A program made the translations under genes and the position numbers. Positions 7,522 through 17,170 of a stretch of DNA of 64,000 nucleotides are shown here, one piece after another. The DNA is from CAIQQQ01 sp040399685 (GTDB lineage Bacteria; Pseudomonadota; Alphaproteobacteria; Acetobacterales; Acetobacteraceae). The stretch spans positions 79,246 through 143,245 of the forward strand of contig JBBART010000010.1 in NCBI GenBank assembly GCA_040399685.1, given 5' to 3'. The stretch's first letter is position 1, and every line of letters starts with the position of its first letter. The notes beneath the pieces are model-generated. The model searched no databases, was not told the origin of the DNA, and worked only from the letters and a program-made list of their open reading frames with translations.

Positions 7522-10500
7522 ATGTCGGCTGGCAAGTGGCAATTCTGGATCGATCGCGGCGGCACGTTCACTGACATCGTGGCGCGCAACCCGGAGGGTC
7601 AGCTCTCGACCTTCAAGCTGTTGAGCGAGAACCCGGATCGATACGCCGATGCCGCCATAGCCGGCATAAAATCCGCCCTGGACATCCCGTTGAACCAGCC
7701 CATTCCGCCCGGGCTGGTGGATAATGTGAAGATGGGCACCACCGTTGCCACCAACGCCCTGCTGGAACGCGCCGGTGAGCGGGTTTTGCTGGTGGTGGGG
7801 CGTGGCTTTGCCGACGCGCTGCGGATCGGCAATCAGGCGCGGCCCCGCCTGTTCGACCTCAAGATCACCCTGCCCACCATGCTCTACGAACAGGTTGTCG
7901 AGATCGGCGGCCGGGTTGATGTGCATGGCGCTGAACTGGAGGCTCTGGATGAGGACGCCGCCAGAACCGCGTTCGCCGAGGCCCGTCGGGCCGGCATCGC
8001 GGCAGTCGCCATCGTGCTGATGCACGCCTGGAAATATCCTGCCCATGAACAGCGTCTGGCGGAACTGGCCAAGGAGGCCGGGTTCAGCCAGATTTCGACC
8101 AGCCACGCCACCAGCCCCATGCTGCGCATCGTGCCACGGGGCGACACCACGGTGGTGGATGCGTATCTGTCGCCGATCCTGCGGCGCTATGTCAGCCAGG
8201 TGGCGGCCGAACTCGCAGGCGTGCGGCTGTATTTCATGCAGTCCAATGGCGGCCTGTCCGAGGCCTCTCAGTTCCAGGGCAAGGACGCCATCCTGTCCGG
8301 CCCGGCTGGTGGGATTGTCGGTGCGGCCCGCACCGCCGCCATGGCGGGTTTCGATCACGTGATCGGCTTCGATATGGGCGGCACGTCCACCGACGTGGCC
8401 CTCTACGCCGGGCAGTTCGAGCGTGCGTTCGAAACCGAGATTGCCGGCGTGCGCATGCGCGCGCCGATGATGGCCATCAACACCGTGGCGGCCGGTGGCG
8501 GCTCGATCCTGCATTTCGACGGCGCGCGGTTCCGCGTCGGGCCGGACAGTGCCGGCGCCAATCCGGGCCCGAGCAGCTATCGTCGCGGTGGCCCCCTGGC
8601 CGTGACTGACGCCAATGTTTGCGTCGGCAAAATCCAGCCGCAGCATTTTCCGGCAATTTTCGGCCCTGAGGGCAATGAGCGCCTGGACGCCAGCATCGTG
8701 CACGCCCGCTTCGCCGAGATGGCCGCTGAGATCGGCAAAGCCACCGGAACCCAGCCAGACCCGCGTGACGTGGCAGAAGGCTTCCTGCGCATTGCGGTTG
8801 CCAACATGGCCAACGCCATCAAGCAGGTGTCGGTGCAGAAGGGCCACGACGCCACGCGATTCGTTCTCACCTGCTTCGGCGGCGCCGGCGGGCAACATGC
8901 CTGCCTGGTGGCCGACGAGCTGGGCATGGAAACCGTGTTCATCCACCCCTATGCAGGCGTGTTGAGCGCCTACGGCATGGGATTGGCCGACCAGAGCGTG
9001 ATGCGCGAACAGGCCGTCGAATCCAGCCTGGATGCCGCGGCGCTGCCGAATTTGGTGGCGCTGGCCGACCGGCTCGCCGCCGAAGCAACAACGCACCTTG
9101 CAGCCCAGGGCGCCGATCCGGCTGTCATCGCCACACGGCGGACGCTGCTCGTGCGCTACTCTGGCACCGAGGCCGCGCTGGCGGTGCCGTTCGGTGCCCT
9201 CGCTTCGATCACCGATGCCTTCACAGCCGCACATCGCACCCGCTTTGGGTTCGCCACGCCCGGCCGCGGCCTGATTGCCGAAGCGGTCTCCGTTGAGGCC
9301 ACTGCCGCCGGCGAGAAGGTTGTGGAAGCCTCCCTGCCCCCCCGCACCAGCGGCGCATTGGCGCCGATAGATACGGTGCAGATGTGGAGCGGCGGGATGT
9401 CTCATGCGACGCCTGTGTTCGATCGTGCAACCCTCCTCGCTCATGATCGCATTCCGGGCCCTGCCCTGATTAAGGAAGCCACCGCCACAACCGTCATCGA
9501 ACCCGGCTGGACCGCCGAATTGACGCCGCTTGATCATATGATCCTCCGGCGCACCGAGGCCCGCGTCATGGCTGGCGCCGCCGGCACCGATCGCGCCGAC
9601 CCAGTGTTGCTCGAATTGTTTAACAACCTCTTTATGAACGTTGCCGAACAGACCGGTGCCGTTCTGCAGAACACCTCGCAGAGCGTGAACATCAAGGAAC
9701 GGCTGGACTTCAGCTGCGCCATCTTCGATGCCACCGGCGCCCTGGTGGCCAACGCCCCGCATGTGCCCGTGCATCTGGGCGCCATGGGCGAGAGCGTGCG
9801 CACCGTCATCCGCAAGCGTGGCGCTTCGCTGCGGCCCGGCGACGTCGTGGCCTTGAACAACCCGGCCGATGGCGGCACGCATCTGCCAGACATCACCGTC
9901 ATCACGCCCGTGTTCGACGAAAACGGCCGCGAGATCCGCTTTTTCGTCGGCAGTCGCGGGCATCATGCCGATATCGGCGGCCTCACGCCCGGATCAACGC
10001 CCCCTAATTCTCGCACCATCGAGGACGAAGGAGTCGTCATCGACGATTTCCTGCTGGTGGAACAAGGCCATTTCCGCGAAGCACCGTTCCGCGAAATTCT
10101 TGCCGCAGCCCGCTACCCGGCCCGTAGCCCGGATGTGAACGTGGCCGACATCAAGGCCCAGGTCGCGGCCAACGCCAAGGGCGTGCACGAACTGGGCGCG
10201 GTGACGGCACGCTATGGCTGGGGCGTCGTGCGCGCCTATATGCGCCATGTGATGGACAACGCTGAAGAAAGCGTGCGCCGCGTGCTGGAACGCCTGAACG
10301 ATGGCGAATTTCACTACGTCATGGATGACGGCTCGCCACTGCATGTGAAGGTGACGGTTGATCGTTCGGCCCGAACCGCGAAGGTCGATTTCACCGGCAC
10401 CGGCCCCCAGCGAGCCGATAATTTCAACGCCCCACGGGCCGTGGCGAATGCGGTGGTGCTGTATGTGTTCCGTTGCCTGGTCGGCACCGACATTCCCCTC

Positions 10501-11148
10501 AACGACGGCTGCCTGAAGCCGATCGAGATTGTCATCCCACCCGGCACCTTCCTCTCCCCCGCCCCCGGGGCTGCGGTGGTGGCGGGCAACACCGAAGTGT
10601 CGCAGGCCGCCTGCAATGCGCTGTTCGGGGCACTCGGCGCCATGGCCTGCAGCCAGGCCACGATGAACAACTTCTTGTTCGGCGATGCCACCCGCCAGTA
10701 TTACGAGACAATCTGCGGTGGCACCGGGGCTGGCCCGGACGGCCATGGCGGCGGATTTGCCGGAACCTCCGCCATTCAGACCCACATGACCAACACCCGC
10801 ATGACAGACCCCGAAGTGCTCGAACTCCGCTATCCCGTCATCCAGGAGCAATTCTGCATCCGCCGTCATTCCGGCGGCGCCGGACAATGGCGCGGCGGGG
10901 ACGGCGCCATTCGGCGGCTGCGCTTCCTCGAACCCATGACCGCCGTCATCGTCGCCTCCCGCCGCAACGTGGCGCCATTCGGGCTGGCGGGCGGGGACGA
11001 CGGACTGCCGGGCCGGCAATGGGTGGAACGCGCCGATGGCCGGATAGAGACACTCACCGGCACCGACAGCGCCGAGCTTTTGCCAGGCGACGCCTTTGTC
11101 ATCGAGACGCCCGGCGGTGGCGGCTTTGGGCCGGCTGACGCCGCGTGA
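7522..11148 (+). CDS. oplAH: 5-oxoprolinase / hydantoinase, fused A and B subunits
   Basis: This 1208-aa single-chain enzyme resembles eukaryotic-type 5-oxoprolinase, which opens 5-oxoproline to glutamate with ATP. The HyuA-type half opens with WIDRGGTFTDIVARN and has GFDMGGTSTDVALY. The HyuB-type half begins near residue 690 (ELFNNLFMNVAEQTG) and includes VSRGHHADIGG-like (VGSRGHHADIGG) and a C-terminal ETPGGGGFG. GGGG precedes the ATG by about 7 nt. The stop overlaps the AsmA start as GTGA. Hydantoinase or other carboxamidase activity cannot be excluded from sequence alone. Confidence 0.9.
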   Translation: MSAGKWQFWIDRGGTFTDIVARNPEGQLSTFKLLSENPDRYADAAIAGIKSALDIPLNQPIPPGLVDNVKMGTTVATNALLERAGERVLLVVGRGFADALRIGNQARPRLFDLKITLPTMLYEQVVEIGGRVDVHGAELEALDEDAARTAFAEARRAGIAAVAIVLMHAWKYPAHEQRLAELAKEAGFSQISTSHATSPMLRIVPRGDTTVVDAYLSPILRRYVSQVAAELAGVRLYFMQSNGGLSEASQFQGKDAILSGPAGGIVGAARTAAMAGFDHVIGFDMGGTSTDVALYAGQFERAFETEIAGVRMRAPMMAINTVAAGGGSILHFDGARFRVGPDSAGANPGPSSYRRGGPLAVTDANVCVGKIQPQHFPAIFGPEGNERLDASIVHARFAEMAAEIGKATGTQPDPRDVAEGFLRIAVANMANAIKQVSVQKGHDATRFVLTCFGGAGGQHACLVADELGMETVFIHPYAGVLSAYGMGLADQSVMREQAVESSLDAAALPNLVALADRLAAEATTHLAAQGADPAVIATRRTLLVRYSGTEAALAVPFGALASITDAFTAAHRTRFGFATPGRGLIAEAVSVEATAAGEKVVEASLPPRTSGALAPIDTVQMWSGGMSHATPVFDRATLLAHDRIPGPALIKEATATTVIEPGWTAELTPLDHMILRRTEARVMAGAAGTDRADPVLLELFNNLFMNVAEQTGAVLQNTSQSVNIKERLDFSCAIFDATGALVANAPHVPVHLGAMGESVRTVIRKRGASLRPGDVVALNNPADGGTHLPDITVITPVFDENGREIRFFVGSRGHHADIGGLTPGSTPPNSRTIEDEGVVIDDFLLVEQGHFREAPFREILAAARYPARSPDVNVADIKAQVAANAKGVHELGAVTARYGWGVVRAYMRHVMDNAEESVRRVLERLNDGEFHYVMDDGSPLHVKVTVDRSARTAKVDFTGTGPQRADNFNAPRAVANAVVLYVFRCLVGTDIPLNDGCLKPIEIVIPPGTFLSPAPGAAVVAGNTEVSQAACNALFGALGAMACSQATMNNFLFGDATRQYYETICGGTGAGPDGHGGGFAGTSAIQTHMTNTRMTDPEVLELRYPVIQEQFCIRRHSGGAGQWRGGDGAIRRLRFLEPMTAVIVASRRNVAPFGLAGGDDGLPGRQWVERADGRIETLTGTDSAELLPGDAFVIETPGGGGFGPADAA

Positions 11149-14075
11149 AGGGATGGTTGCTCAAGCTCGTTCTGTTCGGACTGCCCAGCCTGCTCGGCCT
11201 GACCATCGCCGCTGCGTGGTTCGTGCCGCCGATGCTGGACTGGAGCCAATATCGCGGTGATCTGGCTGAATTGGTGTCCGACAAGCTGGGCCGCGCAGTG
11301 ACGATCGAGGGGCCGATCAGCCTGTCGCTGCTGCCAGAGCCAATCCTGACGGCGAGCCGCGTCTCGGTGCCCGACAACCAGGATGGCGTGACCATCGCGG
11401 TGGCCGAGCTTCGCGTGCGCCTTGCCTTGCCAGCCCTCCTGTCGGGGCAGATCGATGCGCAGGAAGTGGTGCTGCGCGGCCTCGACGTGCGCCTGCCGTG
11501 GCCGCTGGGGCGGGACCGGCTTGCCATGCAGGCCCCGCTTTGGCTCTCCTCGATCACAGCGCGCGTCCAGGACGGCAAGTTGACGGTCGGCAGCCTCACG
11601 GCAACCGGCATTGATGCCACGCTGGGCCTTGTTCCGGAAACCGGCAGCTATGCCGTTGCCGGCACCGCCCAGATTTCCGGCCAAGCCTGGCACATGACCG
11701 CACGCCTCACCAGAACAGGGGGAGATGGCGCGGCCGGGCTGGATCTTTCGCTGGATGGCCAGGGCAAGATGCAGGGGCTTGGCGCCATGTTCACCGGCCA
11801 GATCGCGGCCGATGGCACATTGGGCGGGCGGGTCAGCGGCAGCGGGCCAGATCTGTCGCGCCTGCTGGCCGCACCCGCCGTGCCGTTCAAGGCCGAGGGG
11901 CGACTGAGTATCGCAGGCGGGCTGGCGGTAGCCGACGAGTTGGCCGTCGAGATCGCGGGCTCCCCCGCGCGCGGCACGGTGGCACTGCGCCTTGAGCCGT
12001 CGTTGCGCCTTGATGTGTCGATCGCCGCGAGCCGGCTGGACCTGGACGCCTGGCTGCCGGCGCTGTTGCGTGGCGCAGGCAGCCAGATTGCCACCAGCAT
12101 CCCAACCGGCGTGGATCTGTCCTCCGAGGCTGCCACGCTCCTCGGTGGCACACTGCGGGGGCTTCGCGGCAATTTCGAGATCGCCCCCTCCCTCGTCACG
12201 TTGCAAGACGTGGCGGCCACCCTCCCGGGCGACGCGCAACTGACATTGGCCGGGCAATTTCGCCAACGCGCCGAGGCAGGCCTGCGCTTTGACGGCACCG
12301 GCGCGATATCGGCCGCCAATCTGCGAACAACCCTGGCCTGGCTGGAAGCCGCCGGCCTGACGCCGCTTGCGTCCCTGCCCGGCGAGGTCATGCGAACCGC
12401 CAATCTGCGGGCGGCGGTCACGGCAGATATCAACATCCCAGGCGTAGCAGCCCTGCAAATCGGGTTGACCGACCTGAACGGGATTGTCGATGAAAGCCAC
12501 ATCCAGGGCGACATGACCCTCCGCCCCGGAAATCGCCTTGGCATATCCGGCACCCTGGGCATGGACAAGCTGGCGTTGGATCCTTGGCTGAGTGGCAAGC
12601 CACCAAGCCTTGCCGGGCTTCCAACACGCCTGGGCCGGATGGACCTGGATATGCAAATCCGCGCCGATCAGGCGACGTTGCGCAACCAGACACTGGCGCC
12701 GGTGGTGATCGACGCCCTGCTGGAGACCGGCCGACTGACACTGCGCCGGCTTGACCTGCAGTCCACCGGCGCGCGCCTCGTGGCCTCCGGGGTCATCAAC
12801 GACACCGGCAGGATAGCGGATGGCCATCTGGAGGTCACGGCGGCCACCGAGACCCTGGCTCCGTTGGTGACGATGTGGGCACCGGCCTTTGCCCCACTGG
12901 CGGCGCACTTGCCGCGCGGCGCCCTTGCGTTGAACGCCCTCATCTCGGGGCCGCCCGAGGCACAGGCATGGCGGGCCGTGGCAGATCTGGGCGACCTGCA
13001 TGTGGAGGCACAACCGGTTATGGATCTGCCAGGCGCCCGCTGGACCAGTTCGCTCAGCCTGCGACACCCCGGAGCGCCGCGGCTGCTGGACACTATCGGG
13101 CTGGGGGGCACCGCGTCCTGGCTGGGAGACGGCTCGCTGTCGTTCAGTGGCAACCTTGCCGGCACCGGGTTCATTCTCGCGCCAGACCGTATCGCCAGCG
13201 ATGCCTTCGACCTGTCCGCCGGCCGCCTGCGCGCTAGCGGAGCGCTTGCGCTCGACCGGGCCGGCACGCCGAAGGTCACCGGGCGAATTGTGGCCGAAAC
13301 CTTGCCGTTGCCCCTGCCCTACCCCCGTGCGCTGGACCCGCTGCCAGTGACCCTTTTGTCTGGATTGCAGGTGGCGATGAAGATCGAGGCAGGCCAGGTT
13401 CTGGGAGGGCTTTCGCCGATGTTGCAACAGGCGGCGGCCAGCATGTCGTTGAACGGCGGCGTGCTTCGGTTTGAAAATTTTTCGGCAAAGCTCGATGGCG
13501 GCGCCCTCTCGGGTGGCGTCACGCTGGACAGCAACGCCCAGCCACCAACGCTGAATGCCGATCTCAGCCTGTCCGGTGCGCATCCGGACGGTGCGGTCTT
13601 TGATCTGCCGATCGACGTCGCCGGCGGCATGATCGACTCGCATGCGAAGCTTTCGGCGAGCGGTTACTCGGCAGGCGCCCTGCTCTCCACGCTCTCCGGG
13701 TCTTGGGATGTGCAGGCGCGCGATGGGTCGCTGGTTGGTGTGGATCTCGGCGCATTCGGGCCGCAATTGGTCGATGCCGATCTCCGCGCGGCTCTCGCCG
13801 GCGGTGCGACGCCGTTTGACCGATTCGACATCACCGCCAAGCTGCACAACGGCGCTGCCACCATCACCGAGTCCCGCCTCGTGGCACCCTCTGGCACAGG
13901 CACCCTGCTGGGGCTTCTGGATATCGCCGGACGCCTTGCCGAACTTCGGCTGTCCCTGCGCCCAGCGGTGCAGGACCCTCCGGAAATTGCTGTCCGCCTC
14001 AGCGGCAGCTTGGCATCGCCGATCCGGACCCCCGAGATCGCCGATGCCGGGCGCTGGCGTGCGGAGCATCATTAG
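11145..14075 (+). CDS. AsmA-family protein
   Basis: This 976-aa envelope protein has an N-terminal membrane segment (LVLFGLPSLLGLTIAAAWF) and a long beta-rich periplasmic region with AsmA-like repeats. An N-terminal AsmA domain contains KLGRAVTIEGPISLSLLPEP, and the C-terminal AsmA_2-like region contains DGSLVGVDLGAF. AsmA-like proteins belong to the bridge-type lipid-transfer superfamily affecting outer-membrane composition. The start is GTG, coupled to the oxoprolinase stop; the two functions have no obvious link. Confidence 0.88.
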   Translation: MKGWLLKLVLFGLPSLLGLTIAAAWFVPPMLDWSQYRGDLAELVSDKLGRAVTIEGPISLSLLPEPILTASRVSVPDNQDGVTIAVAELRVRLALPALLSGQIDAQEVVLRGLDVRLPWPLGRDRLAMQAPLWLSSITARVQDGKLTVGSLTATGIDATLGLVPETGSYAVAGTAQISGQAWHMTARLTRTGGDGAAGLDLSLDGQGKMQGLGAMFTGQIAADGTLGGRVSGSGPDLSRLLAAPAVPFKAEGRLSIAGGLAVADELAVEIAGSPARGTVALRLEPSLRLDVSIAASRLDLDAWLPALLRGAGSQIATSIPTGVDLSSEAATLLGGTLRGLRGNFEIAPSLVTLQDVAATLPGDAQLTLAGQFRQRAEAGLRFDGTGAISAANLRTTLAWLEAAGLTPLASLPGEVMRTANLRAAVTADINIPGVAALQIGLTDLNGIVDESHIQGDMTLRPGNRLGISGTLGMDKLALDPWLSGKPPSLAGLPTRLGRMDLDMQIRADQATLRNQTLAPVVIDALLETGRLTLRRLDLQSTGARLVASGVINDTGRIADGHLEVTAATETLAPLVTMWAPAFAPLAAHLPRGALALNALISGPPEAQAWRAVADLGDLHVEAQPVMDLPGARWTSSLSLRHPGAPRLLDTIGLGGTASWLGDGSLSFSGNLAGTGFILAPDRIASDAFDLSAGRLRASGALALDRAGTPKVTGRIVAETLPLPLPYPRALDPLPVTLLSGLQVAMKIEAGQVLGGLSPMLQQAAASMSLNGGVLRFENFSAKLDGGALSGGVTLDSNAQPPTLNADLSLSGAHPDGAVFDLPIDVAGGMIDSHAKLSASGYSAGALLSTLSGSWDVQARDGSLVGVDLGAFGPQLVDADLRAALAGGATPFDRFDITAKLHNGAATITESRLVAPSGTGTLLGLLDIAGRLAELRLSLRPAVQDPPEIAVRLSGSLASPIRTPEIADAGRWRAEHH

Positions 14076-14080
14076 GCCGC

Positions 14081-14272
14081 CTATTGATGGGCGGATGCGG
14101 GACAATGCCCGGTTTCGTCAAAAACCGTATGTGCCAGCTCCAGCAAATGCTCGGCAGTGTGAAGGCAGCCGGCGTGGGCTGCATCCTCCGCCAATGACAG
14201 CAGACGATCGGACAGAACGAGCGGGCTTGACCCGATGTTGGACACATGAATGGCGTGCAGTGAAAGCGACAT
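14081..14272 (-). CDS. Small hypothetical protein, 63 aa
   Basis: This small protein (MSLSLHAIHVSNIGSS..) has a helical C-terminal half with Leu-rich pattern LLSLAEDAAHAGCLHTAEHLLELA. No signal peptide or membrane helix is apparent and I do not recognise the family. AGGAGG, a perfect Shine-Dalgarno, lies 7 nt before the ATG, which supports real translation. It converges with the AsmA gene, whose stop is 5 bp away. Confidence 0.65.
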   Translation of the reverse strand: MSLSLHAIHVSNIGSSPLVLSDRLLSLAEDAAHAGCLHTAEHLLELAHTVFDETGHCPASAHQ

Positions 14273-14304
14273 GTTTCAGCCTCCTGCGAGGGATTTTCCC
14301 TGAT

Positions 14305-14332
14305 CGGCAGGAGGGGTTTTTCCATCCTGCCG
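14305..14332 (-). terminator. Hairpin between ribbon-helix-helix gene and 63-aa gene
   Basis: CGGCAGGA (14305–14312) and TCCTGCCG (14325–14332) form a perfect 8-bp stem with a 12-nt loop. On the minus strand it follows the ribbon-helix-helix gene and precedes the 63-aa gene. There is no clean T tract, so it may be a processing or stability element instead of a terminator. Confidence 0.4.
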
Positions 14333-14378
14333 GCGTTGTTCGCAGGAGCAGTGAAGCCTGGATTCGCTTTCCATAAAG

Positions 14379-14588
14379 TTAACAGCGATGCAAAAGGGCA
14401 TAAATTCGCAATGCAGAGGCAAGCGCCCGGCTTGGGTCGCGAAGCTGGTCCACTTCCGCCACCAGGCGCACCAACGTCAGCCCCCGCGCCGCGGCACAGG
14501 CCGCGAGCACTTCCCAGAATTCCGTCTCAAGCGCCACGGAGGTGCGATGCCCGGCCAGCGAGAAGCTGCGTTTGACGAGGCCGGTCAT
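14379..14588 (-). CDS. Ribbon-helix-helix domain protein
   Basis: This 69-aa protein matches the short RHH_4-type DNA-binding family. It starts MTGLVKRSFSLAGHRTSVALE, the beta-strand and first helix (LxGHRTSVxLE), followed by FWEVLAACAAARGLTL and VAEVDQLR for helix two. Such proteins are small dimeric DNA binders common in alphaproteobacteria with mostly unknown targets. Its ATG overlaps the queG stop as ATGA, so it is translationally coupled to the queuosine genes. An upstream in-frame start (14609) would lie inside queG and is not needed. Confidence 0.82.
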   Translation of the reverse strand: MTGLVKRSFSLAGHRTSVALETEFWEVLAACAAARGLTLVRLVAEVDQLRDPSRALASALRIYALLHRC

Positions 14589-15625
14589 GCCAGCCGGCCC
14601 ATCGCCCATGCGGCGGCTTCGGCCACAACCGGATTGGCATCGACCAGCAATGCCGCCGCCGCGTGGCGCAGATCCGGATCGCCGGAATTGCCGATGGCGA
14701 TCAGCACGTTGCGCACAAATCGGTCCCGCCCGATGCGCTTGATGGGCGAGCCGGAAAAGCGTGTCCGAAATCCGGCATCATCCAAGGCCGCGAACTCCGA
14801 CAGCAACGGAGCTGTAAGGTCTTCGCGGGCTGTGAGTTTGGCGTGGCGCGTGGCAACGGCGAAGCGGTTCCAGGGGCAGACCGCCAGACAGTCGTCGCAG
14901 CCATAGATGCGGTTGCCAATGGCCACGCGGAATTCCTCCGGAATGGCGCCCTCGTGTTCGATGGTGAGGTAGGCGATGCAGCGCCGGGCATCGAGTTGAT
15001 AGGGCGCCGGGAACGCGGCCGTGGGACACGCGTCGAGGCAATTGGTGCAGGTGCCGCAGCGATCAGCGTGCGGTTCGGCGGGCGTCAGTTCCAGAGAGGT
15101 GTAGATCTCGCCGAGGAACAACCAGGAGCCATGGCTGCGGGAGACGAGGTTGGTGTGCTTGCCCTGCCAGCCGATTCCGGCGCGGGCGGCCAGCGGTTTT
15201 TCCATCACGGGGGCGGTGTCGACGAAGACTTTCACATCGTGACCGTGGCGGCCGACGATGAATTGCGCCAGATGCTTCAGCATCCCCTTCACCACATCGT
15301 GGTAATCCCGGTTGCGGGCATAGACCGAGATGGCGCCACGATCTTTCTGATCGCGCAGCGCCAGCGGATCGCCTGATGGGGCATATGAGAGCCCGAGGCT
15401 GATGACGCTGCGCGCCTCCGGCCACAGGGTTTTCGGGTCGGCGCGCTGGTCGGCCCGCGCTTGCATCCACCCCATGTCGCCGTGCCGTCCGGCGGCCAGG
15501 AAATCGGCAAGTCTGTTGCGTGCGTCTGGACCCAAATCGGCCGAGGCGAAACCCACGGCGTCGAAGCCGAGGCTCAGCGCCTTGGCGCGAATGGCGTCAG
15601 CCGCGGCCACGGTAGGGCGCCACAC
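14585..15625 (-). CDS. queG: Epoxyqueuosine reductase QueG
   Basis: QueG performs the last step of queuosine synthesis, reducing epoxyqueuosine in tRNA with cobalamin and two [4Fe-4S] clusters. It has 346 aa. Ferredoxin-like cysteine motifs CGTCTNCLDACPT and CDDCLAVCPWN lie in the middle, and a C-terminal HEAT-like segment follows (IAIGNSGDPDLRHAAAALL). The GTG start lies 29 bp inside the 3' end of queF; no better start downstream fits the family N-terminus (IRAKALSLGFDAVGFA). Confidence 0.95.
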   Translation of the reverse strand: MWRPTVAAADAIRAKALSLGFDAVGFASADLGPDARNRLADFLAAGRHGDMGWMQARADQRADPKTLWPEARSVISLGLSYAPSGDPLALRDQKDRGAISVYARNRDYHDVVKGMLKHLAQFIVGRHGHDVKVFVDTAPVMEKPLAARAGIGWQGKHTNLVSRSHGSWLFLGEIYTSLELTPAEPHADRCGTCTNCLDACPTAAFPAPYQLDARRCIAYLTIEHEGAIPEEFRVAIGNRIYGCDDCLAVCPWNRFAVATRHAKLTAREDLTAPLLSEFAALDDAGFRTRFSGSPIKRIGRDRFVRNVLIAIGNSGDPDLRHAAAALLVDANPVVAEAAAWAMGRLA

Positions 15626-16058
15626 CCTGGTCGGGAATCCACACGCCTTCCGGCGGTGTTCCGGTCTGCCAGAACACGTCGATCGGAATGCCGCCGCGCG
15701 GATACCAATAGGCGCCGATGCGCAGCCAGGCGGGTTCGGTGATGTCGGTGATGCGTTGCGCCACCATCATCGAACACGCCTCGTGAAACGCGCCGTGATT
15801 GCGGAAGCTGGCCAGGAACAGCTTCAGCGACTTGCTCTCAACAATCCAGTTGCGCGGAATGTAGTCGATCACCAGATGTGCGAAATCCGGCTGGCCGGTC
15901 AGCGGACAGAGCGAGGTGAATTCCGGGGCTGCGAAGCGGATCAGATAATGCGCATCCGGGCGCGGGTTCGGCACGCGCTCCAGCTGCGCCTGTTCCGGCG
16001 AGGTCGGCGCTGCTGTCGATTGGCCAAGTTGCGTGAGGCCGGCATAGCTTTCGGTCAT
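15597..16058 (-). CDS. queF: NADPH-dependent 7-cyano-7-deazaguanine reductase QueF
   Basis: QueF reduces preQ0 to preQ1. The 153-aa length places it in the short, unimodular (YkvM-like) subgroup. The catalytic Cys lies in FTSLCPLTGQPDFA, and the QueF signature is ESKSLKLFLASFRNHGAFHE. GGAGA lies 7 nt before the ATG, which itself overlaps the tgt stop. Its last codons overlap queG. Confidence 0.95.
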   Translation of the reverse strand: MTESYAGLTQLGQSTAAPTSPEQAQLERVPNPRPDAHYLIRFAAPEFTSLCPLTGQPDFAHLVIDYIPRNWIVESKSLKLFLASFRNHGAFHEACSMMVAQRITDITEPAWLRIGAYWYPRGGIPIDVFWQTGTPPEGVWIPDQGVAPYRGRG

Positions 16059-17170
16059 TGGCTTTCTCCCTGCCATCCGGCCCGCACGGCGGCACTATGG
16101 GCTGCGAGGCGGCCTTCGCTGATGGCGGTGCGCATGCCGGCCATCAGATCCTGGTAATATTGAATATTGTGCCATGTCAGCAGCATCGGCCCGAGCATTT
16201 CTTCGCAACGGAACAAATGATGCAAATACGCCCGGCTGTGCTTCGTGCAAAGCAGGCACGAACAGCCTGGGTCCAGCGGCCCGCCATCGTCGGCGAAGCG
16301 GGCGTTGCGCATGTTGTGCACGCCGTGGCTGGTATAGGCGCGGGCAGTGCGGCCGGCGCGGGTGGGCATCACGCAGTCGAACATATCCACGCCGCGCGCC
16401 ACAGCGCCCAGCAGATCGTCCGGTGTGCCGACGCCCATCAGATAGCGCGGGCGATCCTCGGGCAAAGCCGGTGCGATGTAGTCCAGCACGGAGAACATCG
16501 CCTCCTGCCCCTCGCCGACCGCAAGGCCGCCAATGGCGTAGCCTTCGAATCCGATCTCGGTCAGCGCCCGCACCGAGCGTTCGCGCAGATCCCGGAACAC
16601 GCCGCCCTGGACGATGCCGAACAGGCCATACCCCTCACGCGCCACGAAGGCGTTGCGCGAACGGCCGGCCCAGCGCATCGATAATTCCATCGACAGGCGG
16701 GTTTCTTCCTCGGTGGCGGGAAACTTGGTGCACTCGTCAAACGCCATGGTGATCGTGGCGTCCAGCAGGTGCTGGATTTCGATCGAGCGTTGCGGCGTCA
16801 GGCGGTGCTTGCTGCCATCGTGATGCGATTGGAACGTGACGCCATCGGCATCCAGCGTGCGCAGGCCGGCCAGCGACATCACCTGGAAGCCGCCGGAATC
16901 GGTCAAAATCGGTCCGGGCCAATCCATCATCTTGTGCAGTCCGCCCAACGCCGCCACACGCTCTGCGCCGGGGCGCAGCATGAGGTGATAGGTGTTGCCC
17001 AGGATCAGTTTGGCACCGGTGCTGCGCACAGAATCAGCCGTCATGGCCTTCACCGTGCCGGCGGTGCCGACGGGCATGAACACCGGGGTGGGCACGTCGC
17101 CATGGGCTGTGTGCAGCGTGCCGAGCCGGGCGGCGCCATCGGTGGCGTGGCGGGTCCAATGCAAAGTCAT
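16055..17170 (-). CDS. tgt: tRNA-guanine transglycosylase
   Basis: Tgt exchanges G34 for preQ1 in tRNAs with GUN anticodons. The 371-aa protein is a TIM barrel. Catalytic aspartates are in ILTDSGGFQVMSL and DCVMPTRAGR. The zinc site CSCLLCTKHSRAYLHH is near the C-terminus. The start overlaps the queA stop, so queA-tgt-queF-queG form one coupled unit. The upstream preQ0 genes (queC, D, E, folE) are not in the window. Confidence 0.96.
   Translation of the reverse strand: MTLHWTRHATDGAARLGTLHTAHGDVPTPVFMPVGTAGTVKAMTADSVRSTGAKLILGNTYHLMLRPGAERVAALGGLHKMMDWPGPILTDSGGFQVMSLAGLRTLDADGVTFQSHHDGSKHRLTPQRSIEIQHLLDATITMAFDECTKFPATEEETRLSMELSMRWAGRSRNAFVAREGYGLFGIVQGGVFRDLRERSVRALTEIGFEGYAIGGLAVGEGQEAMFSVLDYIAPALPEDRPRYLMGVGTPDDLLGAVARGVDMFDCVMPTRAGRTARAYTSHGVHNMRNARFADDGGPLDPGCSCLLCTKHSRAYLHHLFRCEEMLGPMLLTWHNIQYYQDLMAGMRTAISEGRLAAHSAAVRAGWQGESQ

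Noticed and set aside
7279..9966. 895-codon minus-strand open frame opposite the oxoprolinase gene
   Set aside because: It is antisense to a clear gene and rich in Gly/His/Ala/Arg without domain pattern, as expected for the reverse frame of GC-rich coding DNA.
10866..14105. 1079-codon minus-strand open frame opposite the AsmA gene
   Set aside because: Gln/Arg/Gly/His-rich composition with no family motif; the plus strand encodes a membrane-anchored AsmA protein with normal codon use.
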